This document shows positions 1-8,000 of a DNA stretch of 12,191 bases, one piece after another. Position numbers and translations under genes: made by a program. Each line of letters starts with the position of its first letter. Position 1 is the first letter of the stretch. The notes under the pieces were generated by a model. The model had not been told where the DNA came from. It ran no database searches and worked only from the letters and a program-made list of their open reading frames with translations. Source of the DNA: Propionibacteriaceae bacterium (lineage in GTDB: Bacteria; Actinomycetota; Actinomycetes; Propionibacteriales; Propionibacteriaceae); assembly GCA_030544185.1 (NCBI GenBank), contig JAUNRO010000065.1:1-12191 (forward strand), in the 5' to 3' direction.

Positions 1-1
1 C

Positions 2-55
2 CCGATCCGCTTCCGCCCGCACCCCCACGAGTTCGAGATGTACTACGACATCTGA
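2..55 (+). CDS. C-terminal tail of an upstream gene, product unknown
   Basis: An open frame enters the window from the left and ends with TGA at 53-55, giving a 17-residue tail that ends in EMYYDI. The residue mix (His-Pro, acidic and aromatic) looks like real protein rather than shadow, but it is too short to identify a family. A hairpin at 129-166 lies downstream and could end its transcript. The competing frame starting at base 1 stays open through that hairpin to about 240, so the assignment is tentative. Confidence 0.35.
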   Translation, partial: PIRFRPHPHEFEMYYDI

Positions 56-103
56 CAGGCTTACCCCGCCTGACCTGCGACGATATTAGTTCGCAGATCC
101 CTG

Positions 104-136
104 GGGACACGCCTGGGACACATCAGGAGACACGCG
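104..136. repeat. three 11-nt imperfect tandem repeats with GACAC core
   Basis: Three consecutive 11-mers are visible: GGGACACGCCT (104-114), GGGACACATCA (115-125) and GGAGACACGCG (126-136). The last runs into the left arm of the hairpin at 129-166. The repeat lies between the stop of the upstream gene and the small gene at 221. It could be a protein-binding array or a chance product of GC-rich sequence. No function can be assigned. Confidence 0.4.
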
Positions 137-166
137 CCAAGCCGAGGAAGTGGCTTGGCGCGTGTC
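129..166. terminator. perfect 15-bp inverted repeat, terminator-like hairpin
   Basis: GACACGCGCCAAGCC (129-143) is exactly complementary to GGCTTGGCGCGTGTC (152-166), with an 8-nt loop (144-151). The stem is long and GC-rich. On the plus strand it is followed only by a weak pyrimidine/T-containing tract (TTCGTCTGCG), typical of the U-poor terminators of actinobacteria. It sits about 75 bases past the upstream stop codon and about 55 before the next gene. If that gene is transcribed from a weak candidate -10 (TATTAG, 84-89), the hairpin would instead be a leader structure. A two-sided terminator is the simplest reading. Confidence 0.6.
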
Positions 167-220
167 TTCGTCTGCGTCGGGCCGCATGTGGCCGTACAGG
201 TTCAGCGCAGAAAGTCGGCC

Positions 221-598
221 ATGTCAGACACCCCGGCTAGTGTCCGAGGCATGGAATCCAACACGCGCCATATGACTGTCTGGGACGTACTGCTCGAGCC
301 CGAGACGCAAACGATCTCCTTCAAGGTGGACTTCAACCGAACACCTCCCGAGCACGAGATGGCACTCATAAGGGAGGCCAGTTTCGCCGACCTGTGTCGG
401 GCCGAGTTCAACCTCCCGGCAGATAACGAGACCCTCGTGGCCACATTTACACGTGCCAACGAGAAGGACCTTCCTGTGATCGCCTCACGTCTCAAGAGCG
501 TCGTGGACGAAGCCCAGCGCAGAGCGTTGAGCCCTGAAGAGGCAGGGCGAAAGCTCGAGGCGATCAAGCAGCAACTCAAGGACCTCTTCGAGAACTGA
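221..598 (+). CDS. small hypothetical protein upstream of the operon
   Basis: I do not recognise this protein, about 125 residues long. It is soluble-looking, has no membrane segment or signal peptide, and is rich in Glu, Arg and Ala. The C-terminal third (from about LPVIASRL to the end LKDLFEN) looks strongly helical, possibly coiled coil. The frame is also open upstream to a TTG at 155, but that falls inside the hairpin. ATG 221 has a weak AGAAAG six bases upstream. ATG 251 (GAGG almost touching it) and ATG 272 are alternatives, and the clearly protein-like part begins at 272 (MTVWDVLLEPE). It ends 122 bases before the four-gene operon and points the same way. The ACGT-rich regulatory segment separates them, so it is probably a separate transcription unit, though it could be functionally linked. 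Confidence 0.6.
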   Translation: MSDTPASVRGMESNTRHMTVWDVLLEPETQTISFKVDFNRTPPEHEMALIREASFADLCRAEFNLPADNETLVATFTRANEKDLPVIASRLKSVVDEAQRRALSPEEAGRKLEAIKQQLKDLFEN

Positions 599-652
599 TC
601 CGGGATGGCACAGCGTCCACTACGTCCCCACGTGCATGCTACGTCCATACGT

Positions 653-681
653 TTGCACTACGTGTCTACGTGCCCTATTGT
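653..681 (+). promoter_or_regulatory. candidate sigma70-type promoter of the defence operon
   Basis: TTGCAC (653-658) and TATTGT (676-681) are separated by 17 bases and would give a start near 687-690, about 30 bases before ATG 721. The -10 matches TATAAT at four of six positions and the -35 is weaker. Two ACGT cores and the left arm of the 14-bp inverted repeat fall in the spacer, and the right arm falls just after the predicted start. That is a geometry suited to repression. The call is by eye. Confidence 0.4.
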
Positions 682-707
682 TGCGAACGTCAAACGTAGA
701 CACGTAG
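658..707. promoter_or_regulatory. 14-bp perfect inverted repeat abutting the ribosome-binding site
   Basis: CTACGTGTCTACGT (658-671) is perfectly complementary to ACGTAGACACGTAG (694-707), with 22 bases between. The right arm ends directly before AAGGGA (708-713), the ribosome-binding site of the gene at 721. As DNA it is a dyad operator flanking the -10. As RNA it could fold next to the ribosome-binding site only if transcription began upstream of 658. It is embedded in the ACGT cluster. Confidence 0.65.
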
Positions 708-720
708 AAGGGAATGCAAC

Positions 721-1842
721 ATGGCGCACCAGACCCCGATCTTGATCGTCGAGGATGTCCGAGAGGTGGACGACGCCGGCGGCCGTCACTACGAGACCGT
801 CCTCACAGGCGGCCAGATCATCGACATGATCAACGACGACCTGCTTCGACTCCAGGGGAACATCCGCCCCGACTGGCGGACCAACAAGATGTCCGTGAAG
901 ACCAAGCGCAAGGTGAGCAACTGGTCCCACAGCCTGCTTGAGGGCAACGGTGTCATCGGGAACCTGTCCATTCGGATCGACCCGGATCCGGGCAAGACCG
1001 ACTACGACATCACCGACGACAACCTGGAGTTGTACACGGGCTACTTCGACACCGCCGTCGACTCGCAGTCCCGGATCACGGCTATCCAGATGGCGTACGA
1101 CAACATCGCTGCGATGAATCCCAACGCGGTGCACCTGCTGGAGCGCCGGTTCGCAGTTCGCATCTGGGTCGCTGACCAGCGCACTGCCAGCCGTGTCGGA
1201 CGCAGCTTCAACACCGATGGTGACAAGGTCAATGAGAGCGCCGCCAAGTCGGCCTACTCCGAAGACTTCACCACTGATGACCTCGCCAACCGGCTCGTCC
1301 ACGGCTCCCAGCACCTGACCTTCAACAACGTCGAGGTGCTCAAGAACTCGGTCTCGGCCTCCTCCGCGAAACTGTTCGCCTTCAACACACTCTCCAAGGC
1401 ACTGGAAGACCACTGGAGCGAACTCCCGCACACGACGGTTGGTCGTGACGAGCAGGTCAAGTTCCTGACCGCCTTCTGGGACAAGCTCGTTGAGGTGCGA
1501 CCCGAGTTTGGCCGCATCTCGATCGACGAGCGCAGGAAGTTGCGCGGCTCTTCGATCGCAGGGAGCGCGCTGTCCATCCACGGCATCATCGCGATCGCCG
1601 CGGACCTCTGGCGCACCGAGGACCGCAACCTCGACTGCCTCAAGCGGCTCGCGGAGCCCGCAACCGCGGGAAACGGAACGCCCGTCGACTACTTCGCGTA
1701 CAAGAATCCTGACTGGCAGTCGATGGGGGTCCTGGTCTCGTCGGTCACCGCCAGCGGCGAGGCCCGCTTGACGATCCGGTCGTCCTTCCAGACCCGCAAG
1801 GCGGTCGCCGACGCCCTTGTCTCGAAGGTGGGGCTCTCCTGA
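721..1842 (+). CDS. DndB/DGQHR-domain-like protein, possible operon regulator
   Basis: This 373-residue protein resembles the DndB/DGQHR superfamily. Residues 113-118 read VDSQSR followed by ITAI, at the place where family members carry a (V/I)DGQHR loop, and the C-terminal half ends in the family-like pattern of a PVDYFAYKNPDW segment (321-332) and a helical tail. The Gly and His of the classic loop are both Ser here, so any activity dependent on them may be altered. Known relatives include DndB, which represses dnd (phosphorothioation) clusters; no DndC, DndD or DndE lies nearby. The start ATG 721 has a good AAGGGA at 708-713. It is the first gene of the operon, 97 bases before the helicase gene, and directly follows the ACGT operator-like array. 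I infer autoregulation, but a role in DNA modification is equally possible. Family call moderately sure, function unsure. Confidence 0.7.
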   Translation: MAHQTPILIVEDVREVDDAGGRHYETVLTGGQIIDMINDDLLRLQGNIRPDWRTNKMSVKTKRKVSNWSHSLLEGNGVIGNLSIRIDPDPGKTDYDITDDNLELYTGYFDTAVDSQSRITAIQMAYDNIAAMNPNAVHLLERRFAVRIWVADQRTASRVGRSFNTDGDKVNESAAKSAYSEDFTTDDLANRLVHGSQHLTFNNVEVLKNSVSASSAKLFAFNTLSKALEDHWSELPHTTVGRDEQVKFLTAFWDKLVEVRPEFGRISIDERRKLRGSSIAGSALSIHGIIAIAADLWRTEDRNLDCLKRLAEPATAGNGTPVDYFAYKNPDWQSMGVLVSSVTASGEARLTIRSSFQTRKAVADALVSKVGLS

Positions 1843-1853
1843 GCTCGTGGTTC

Positions 1854-1869
1854 CGTCCGCGAGCGGACG
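1854..1869. promoter_or_regulatory. short hairpin between DndB-like gene and helicase gene
   Basis: CGTCCGC (1854-1860) pairs with GCGGACG (1863-1869) around a very tight GA turn; in RNA the likely form is a 6-bp stem with a CGAG tetraloop. It starts 11 bases after the stop at 1842. There is no clear U-tract, so it may be a weak attenuator or 3'-end stabiliser that lowers expression of the downstream genes rather than a full terminator. Confidence 0.35.
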
Positions 1870-1901
1870 ACTCGTTCGCCGATTCCGTCGGAGCCGGACC
1901 A

Positions 1902-1907
1902 TACAAT
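1902..1907 (+). promoter_or_regulatory. candidate internal -10 box before the helicase gene
   Basis: TACAAT matches the -10 consensus at five of six positions and lies 33 bases before the GTG start at 1940. No convincing -35 hexamer is present at 16-18 bases upstream, so it would be a weak or activator-dependent promoter. It would allow the helicase, methylase and HEPN genes to be made separately from the DndB-like protein. Confidence 0.3.
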
Positions 1908-1939
1908 TCAGACGAGCTAACAATCAAGGGGACTATCGC

Positions 1940-4900
1940 GTGGCAACACCAGAGCAGTTCATCGTCGACAACACCGCTGAGGATTGGAAGGCACTTCAGT
2001 ACGTCCGTGAGTGGTGCGACATCAGTTCCGCGATCGACATCGCCACTGGCCACTTCGAGATCGGCGCCTTCCTCGCACTCGACGGCGCCTGGCAGAAGGT
2101 CGACAAGATCCGCCTCCTCATCGGCGGTGAGACCAGCCGCGCTACGGCGGACGCAATCGCTTCCGCGCTGGACACATCGATCGTCGTCGAGCGCCAGATG
2201 GGTGACGCTTTCCTGACCGGGGTTGAAGCGGTGGTCGACGGCATTCGCTCCGGGAAGATCGAGATCCGGGTCTACAAGCCGAAGAAGTTCCATGCCAAGG
2301 CCTACATCACCCACAGCAAGCTGAAGGTGGTCGGCTCGGCGGCCCTCGTGGGCTCCTCCAACTTCACCCGGCCGGGTCTGACGCAGAACGTTGAGCTCAA
2401 CGTGAAGTTCCAGGGGCCTGAGATCGCCGACCTGCAGGAGTGGTACGAGAGGTACTGGGACGACGCCACTCCCGTCAATCCCGAGGTGCTCGCCGTACTG
2501 GAGCACAACGTCCGCGAGTTCACACCGTTCGAGGTCTACGCGAAGGCACTCCACGCCCTCACAGCCAATGTCGACCCCACCGACAAGGCCTGGGAGGAGA
2601 CGGAGTCGAATGTCTACCCGCTGCTCGCGCCCTACCAGCAGGAGGCCTTCCACTCGCTCGTTGAGATGTCGCGACGTTGGGGTGGCGGCTTCCTGACGGA
2701 CGGCGTGGGGCTCGGCAAGACGTTCGTCGGCCTGATGCTGACCGAGTACTACGCGGTGCGGCACAGCAAGAACGTGCTCATCATGGCGACAAAGACCGGC
2801 CAGGACGCGGTGTGGAACCCTGAGATCAAGGAGAAGCTGCCAGAGTTGTACGGCGGTCAATTCTCCAACGTGATCGTTAAGGCCCACACCGATCTGACCA
2901 CGAAGGCCGGCGCCGACGAGATCGAGCACCTCGCCAAGCGGGCTGATGTTGTGATCATCGACGAGGCCCACAACTTCCGTAACCACGGCACCGTGCCGAC
3001 GGAGGACAACCCCTGGGGCTCCCGTTGGTGGCGTATGGAGAAGATATGTCAGGGCAAGTTGGTCTTCAACCTCACGGCCACGCCGATCAACAACTCACTG
3101 TTCGATCTCGTCCACCAGGCGGAGTTGTTCACCGGAGTGGACGAAGACGACCACTTCGCCAGCATCGGCATCAACAGCCTGCGCAAGTACTTCGTCGCGT
3201 TGGAGAAGCCGTTCAAGGCCGCCGTCCCGGATGCGGCCGCAATCGCAGACCTGATGGCCAAGGACAAGCTGTTCCAGTCGATCATTCATCAGAACAGCCG
3301 CAAGTATGCCGTCGAGAGCTCGAAGGTGGTCGGCGGAGCAGAGGTGATCTTCCCTGATACCCAGGTCCCCCGCGTAGTGCCCTACGACTTCGGCACTCTC
3401 TACTCCCCCCTCTTCACCGAGCTGCAGACCGCGTTCCATCGCTCCACCCCGCTGTTTGTGCTTCCGATGTACTACCCCTTGGCTTTCTCGACGAAGAAGG
3501 ACGTCGACACGAAGGCCGAGAACCGCCAGAAGCAGGTCGTCGCTCTGATCCGGACGATCTTCCTCAAGCGTTTCGAGTCGAGCCTGGCCGCCTTCGCGGG
3601 CTCCTGCCTCGATCTGTCGGCGAAGGTCCTGCACTGGCTCGATGTCAACACCAAGATCGACCCCGACCAGGAGAGCCGCCTGGTCGATTGGCGTTCAGCC
3701 AACGAGCCCACCATGGCAGCAATCCACAACCGTTATCGCGCCACGCTCCAGGAGGTCTGGCACGAAGAAGACCTCACGGAGGAGGCGCTCAGCGAGCTCG
3801 ACTACAACCTGGTGGGCGGCGACTACAAGCTCCAGGACATGATCGACGCGGCCTTTGACGACCTCAACCAGCTCAAGCGGTTCATGGACCTGATCCTGGG
3901 TGGCGCGGGAGTCGACGACAAGTACCTCCGCCTCCGAGACCTGCTGATCGGACGGCCCAAGACCAAGGTAAAGAAGGGTGATGAAGTACTCGACCCAGAG
4001 GTCTTCACGCCGGAGTTCCGCACCGAGCAGGTGATCGTCTTCACCGAGTTCGCCGACACTGCCCGCTATCTCGAAGAGAGCCTCCGGAAGGACGGCCTCA
4101 CCGATGTCGACCGGATCGACGGATCGCGCACGGCCGGTTCGTCGCGCTACGAGATGATTAAGCGGTTCGCCCCCTTCTACAACAAGGTGTCAGCAGCGGA
4201 TCGCAAGAAGCTCATCCCTCTGCGCGTGCTGGTCTCCACCGATGTCCTCAGTGAAGGGGTGAATCTCCAGGACGGCACCCTGTTGGTCAACTACGACATC
4301 CATTGGAACCCCGTGCGACTGATGCAACGCATCGGCCGTGTGGATCGTCGGATGAATCCGAACATCGAGAAGGATCTGGTCAAGGAGCGCCCATCGGCGA
4401 AAAAGTCTCGCGGCCACATTCAGATCCGCAACTTTCTTCCCCCGTCCGAGATCGAGGACCTCATCAAGCTCTACAACCGGGTCCACGGCAAAACCCTCAT
4501 GATTTCCAGCACCCTCGGTATCCCGGGCGGCAAGCTCATCGACGAGTCCGACGTTTACGACGATGTGAAGGTCTTCCAAGCCTTCAAAGACGAGTACAAC
4601 GGCGACATAGCGCCCATCGAGGAGCTTCGCCTGAAGTGGCTGACGCTCGTCAAGGAGAACCCCGGCCTCGAAGAGCTCGTCAACCGGCTCCCCGACGGCA
4701 TCTCCACCGCCAAGGACGGAAAGCCCGCGGGCGTGTTCGTCTGTCGCCGTATCCCGGTGCTCACCAAGGCCACTGACGAGGTCGAGGCGGAGTGGAGCAT
4801 CGAGCCGGGCGAGATTCAGTGGTCTTTACGTACGCCGGACGGCGACGAACACGGACTCCACGCCGTAGACGCCGCCATCACTGCCGAGCCTGCAAACAAA

Positions 4901-5044
4901 GCCAAGGGCTTCAGCGACCGTTCGACAGTGCAGTCGGCCCTTCGGAAGTTCGAACGGGACGAGACCAAGCAGCTTCGCAAGGAGACCCAGATGCCGCTCG
5001 ATGCGCCTTCGCCCAAGACCCTGTGCTGGATCGAGGTGCAGTGA
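1940..5044 (+). CDS. PLD-nuclease/SNF2-type helicase fusion
   Basis: This protein (1034 residues) is a DNA translocase with an N-terminal phospholipase D-like nuclease domain. The PLD half-motif is visible as H118-x-K120 followed by GSSNF (138-142); the Asp usual five residues after the Lys is His125. Superfamily 2 motifs follow: GVGLGKT (Walker A, 255-261), DEAH (341-344), TATP (379-382), VIVFTEF (698-704), STD...EGVNLQ (766-777) and QRIGRVDR (796-803). It is likely cytoplasmic and ATP-driven. GTG 1940 is chosen because AAGGGGA sits seven bases upstream; the frame also opens at 1817, but that overlaps the previous gene and lacks a site. The stop overlaps the methylase ATG (ATGA), so the two are translationally coupled. 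With the next gene it supplies the nuclease and translocase parts of a restriction enzyme. PLD-helicases occur in several defence loci, and DISARM also uses an SNF2 protein, but drmA and drmB are missing here. Confidence 0.9.
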   Translation: MATPEQFIVDNTAEDWKALQYVREWCDISSAIDIATGHFEIGAFLALDGAWQKVDKIRLLIGGETSRATADAIASALDTSIVVERQMGDAFLTGVEAVVDGIRSGKIEIRVYKPKKFHAKAYITHSKLKVVGSAALVGSSNFTRPGLTQNVELNVKFQGPEIADLQEWYERYWDDATPVNPEVLAVLEHNVREFTPFEVYAKALHALTANVDPTDKAWEETESNVYPLLAPYQQEAFHSLVEMSRRWGGGFLTDGVGLGKTFVGLMLTEYYAVRHSKNVLIMATKTGQDAVWNPEIKEKLPELYGGQFSNVIVKAHTDLTTKAGADEIEHLAKRADVVIIDEAHNFRNHGTVPTEDNPWGSRWWRMEKICQGKLVFNLTATPINNSLFDLVHQAELFTGVDEDDHFASIGINSLRKYFVALEKPFKAAVPDAAAIADLMAKDKLFQSIIHQNSRKYAVESSKVVGGAEVIFPDTQVPRVVPYDFGTLYSPLFTELQTAFHRSTPLFVLPMYYPLAFSTKKDVDTKAENRQKQVVALIRTIFLKRFESSLAAFAGSCLDLSAKVLHWLDVNTKIDPDQESRLVDWRSANEPTMAAIHNRYRATLQEVWHEEDLTEEALSELDYNLVGGDYKLQDMIDAAFDDLNQLKRFMDLILGGAGVDDKYLRLRDLLIGRPKTKVKKGDEVLDPEVFTPEFRTEQVIVFTEFADTARYLEESLRKDGLTDVDRIDGSRTAGSSRYEMIKRFAPFYNKVSAADRKKLIPLRVLVSTDVLSEGVNLQDGTLLVNYDIHWNPVRLMQRIGRVDRRMNPNIEKDLVKERPSAKKSRGHIQIRNFLPPSEIEDLIKLYNRVHGKTLMISSTLGIPGGKLIDESDVYDDVKVFQAFKDEYNGDIAPIEELRLKWLTLVKENPGLEELVNRLPDGISTAKDGKPAGVFVCRRIPVLTKATDEVEAEWSIEPGEIQWSLRTPDGDEHGLHAVDAAITAEPANKAKGFSDRSTVQSALRKFERDETKQLRKETQMPLDAPSPKTLCWIEVQ

Positions 5045-8000
5045 TGGTCGCCGATCCCAAGTTGCGCGAACTGATCCGAAACGCTCCGAAGGACACGTGG
5101 GCACTCATCGACTTCCTGCGCGACGGCCTCTCGTGGCCGTTGCCTGACATAGCCGAACTACAGTCCGACGAGGTCCTCATCGACTGGAAGCCGGAAGAAC
5201 TGCACCTCGACCCCGCCAAAGTCGCCAAACTCATCGACATCACCCAACTGCCGCCGCTGACAGCCAAGCAGAACTTTGGCGTGTTTTTCCTCAACTTCGA
5301 CGGCCGCAATCTGCCGATTACCGCGGTTCGTCGACTCGTCCACCGCCTCGTCAGCAACAAGCGCGGGAAGGGTGTCGGCACCCACCCGACGTGGGCGCTG
5401 GACGACCTTCTGTTCTTCTGCTTCGCCAACGGGGAGGAGAAAGTCATCCATGTCGTGAACTTTCGCGAGAAGGAGGGCAAGCGCGTCCTGCGGGTTCTGT
5501 CGTGGTCGGACAAGCCCACCGAGGCCCGCCTCGACCTCCTGGTCCGCAAGGCAGTCCCCGAGCTCTCCTGGACCGCCGAAGACGCACCTCGGCTCGTCGT
5601 CGATCCGGTGGGGAGCCGCGCGCTCGCTGGCTATCGGGAAGGCCTCAGAACGGCGAAGCAACTCTCCCGCCGGATGGCAGAGGTGGCCCAGGACGTCCGC
5701 GACGAAATCGCCGACCTGCTCGCAGTCGAGACCCAGACCGGACCGATCCGCAGCCTGTACCGCGACGTTCGAGAGCAACTGCTCGGTGACATCACCCAGG
5801 AGCGCTTCGCCGACGTCTATGCGCAGACGATGGTCTACGGCCTGCTGACAGCACGGATCGCACACCCGGAGCAGTTCGAGTCCGAGCAGTCGCTCGCGGT
5901 ATTGAAGTTCGACAACGAGTTCCTCGACGCGATCTATGCCCGCTTCCGCGAAGGCTCTGACGGCATCATCGACGTCGACGAACTCGGTCTCGCCGACCTG
6001 GCCGAGCAGCTCACCGGCACCAACGTTGACGAGCTCCTTGCGGACTTCGGTGCCGACAACCAACGAGACGACCCGGTGGTCTACTTCTATGAAGAGTTCC
6101 TGGCGCAGTACGACCCCGCGCAGCGCAAGGATCTCGGCGCCTTCTACACACCCAAACCGGTTGTGCGCTACATCGTCAGCACCGTCGACGATGCGTTGAA
6201 ATCCTTCGGGTTGCCGCTAGGCGTGGCTGACCCGACGACCTGGGGCGAGTTCGTCAAGTCCCACCCAGAAATCTCGATCCCCAAGGGCGCGCTGGCAGAG
6301 GACCACGTGGTCTCAATGTTCGACCCCGCCAACGGCACTGGCACCTTTCTGGTCGAGTGGCTTGAGCAGGCGAAGCGCAACGCGGGCGAGGTGGGCGTGA
6401 AGACCGCCCTCGACCACGCCTCCGCATTGGAGATCTCACTCGCGTCCTACGCCGTCAGCCACCTGAAAGTATCCCTCGACCTGCCCGAGGAGCTTCGCGA
6501 GCAGAGTCGCATCCCCGTCTTTCTCGGCGACACCCTCTCCCAGAAGCGTGTCGCTCGCCTCAGCGGTCTCGATGACCCCATCGGCGCCGAAGGCGTCCAG
6601 GCAGACCGGGTGAAGTACGAGTGGCACCACAATGTGTTGATTGGCAACCCACCGTACGACCGCGTCGAGAGCCGGGGCACGGGCGGCTTCATCACTGCTG
6701 TCACCAAAGGCAACAAGGCCCTGGGCGAGCGTTCGCTGTTCGACGACATCTTCGACGACGCGAAGAAGCACGTCATCTTCAGCGCTCACGCCAGCCTCTA
6801 CAACCTCTATGTCTACTTCTGGCGCTGGGCAATATGGAAGGTCTTCGAGGAGAACAGTGGGCCAGCAGTGGCCTCGATGATCACCGCCTCGTCATGGCTC
6901 GATGGACCAGGCTTCCTCGGCCTGCGCCGGCTCGCCCGCGAGGTCGCCGACGAGATCATCGTCGTCGACCTCCACGGTGACAATAAGGGCACCCGCAAGG
7001 ACGAGAACGTCTTCGACATCGAGTCACCAGTCGCCATCGTCACCCTGATCCGCCATGGCAAGGGCGACCGGAGCAAGCCGGCACTCGTTCGGTACGCCAG
7101 CCTTACCGGCACCCGTGCCAATAAGCTTGCCGCTCTCACCCAACTCGCCGCTGGCGAGACAACGCTCACCACTCGCGAGGCAAGCGCCGATTGGCACGCC
7201 CCGCTGGTCCCGACCGCAGGCGGTGCCGATTGGGCGGCATGCCCCAAGGTGACGGACCTGTTCCCGATGCAGCAGCCGGGCATGATGATCAACCGTACAT
7301 GGCCTGCGGCGCCGGACATGGACACCCTCGAACGGCGCTGGACGACGTTCGTGGCGACTGATGTTCCGGATGAACGTGCACGCCACTACGTCACACCGAG
7401 CACGGGTCGTCGAATTACTACCAAGGTGCCGGGGATGAGCATGCTCGCGGACCTGAAGAAGAACGCTCCGCACGAGCCGATCGTCCGGTTCGGCATGCGG
7501 TCATTCGACCGCCAGTGGATCTTGGAGGACCCGCGATTGATCGCGTTGGAGCGACCAGCCCTCTGGGCATCCCTGTCAACCAAGCAGGTGTTCCTCACGA
7601 CGATGACCACAACAAGTCTCGGCGGCGGACCCGCGGCGACACTGACCACAGCAGTCCCGGACAAGCACCACTTCCGCGGCTCCTACGGCGGCAAGGACGT
7701 CCTCCCGCTGTACCGCGACGCCAAGGGTACGCCGAACGCAGACCCGGCAGCGCTCAAGGTTCTTTCCGGCAAGCTAGGCGTCAAGGTCACCGTTGAGCAG
7801 CTTTTCGCCTACGCCTTCGGGGTGCTCGCCGGAACCGACTACACGGAGCGATTCCATGAGGCATTGGAGACTCCCGGCCCTCGCATGCCGGTCACCGCTG
7901 ACCCTGAGCTATTCGCGCGGATGACGAAGCATGGCGAGAAGCTGATCTGGCTCCAGACCTTTGGCGAGCGCTTCGGCACCGGAACTCTCCCCACGAGCGG

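Larger units (their letters stand above)
620..707. promoter_or_regulatory. cluster of nine ACGT cores with 19-bp periodicity, probable multi-site operator
   Basis: ACGT starts at 622, 630, 641, 649, 660, 668, 687, 694 and 702. The gaps are 8, 11, 8, 11, 8, 19, 7 and 8, so the first six sites form three 19-bp units (620-638, 639-657, 658-676), each opening with CTACGT and carrying a second ACGT nine bases on. Extended half-sites read CTACGT on the left (620, 639, 658, 666) and ACGTAG on the right (694, 702), so the array changes orientation about the -10 region. A 19-bp period is close to two helical turns, so proteins bound to successive units would lie on one DNA face. It ends just before the ribosome-binding site of the DndB-like gene. 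I infer an operator for the operon, possibly bound by that gene's product. Confidence 0.75.

Noticed and set aside
629..634. CACGTG as a specific regulator box by itself
   Set aside because: A single 6-base palindrome is uninformative; it is better explained as one member of the ACGT array.
658..2986. Long minus-strand frames (658-1923 and 1745-2986) of over 400 residues
   Set aside because: They mirror the DndB-like and helicase genes in high-GC DNA, have no recognisable motifs and overlap each other and clear coding sequence.
4792..5043. N-terminal extension of the methylase frame by 84 residues
   Set aside because: The added part is an Arg-rich out-of-frame reading of the helicase C-terminus; ATG 5044 has a ribosome-binding site and the classic ATGA overlap.
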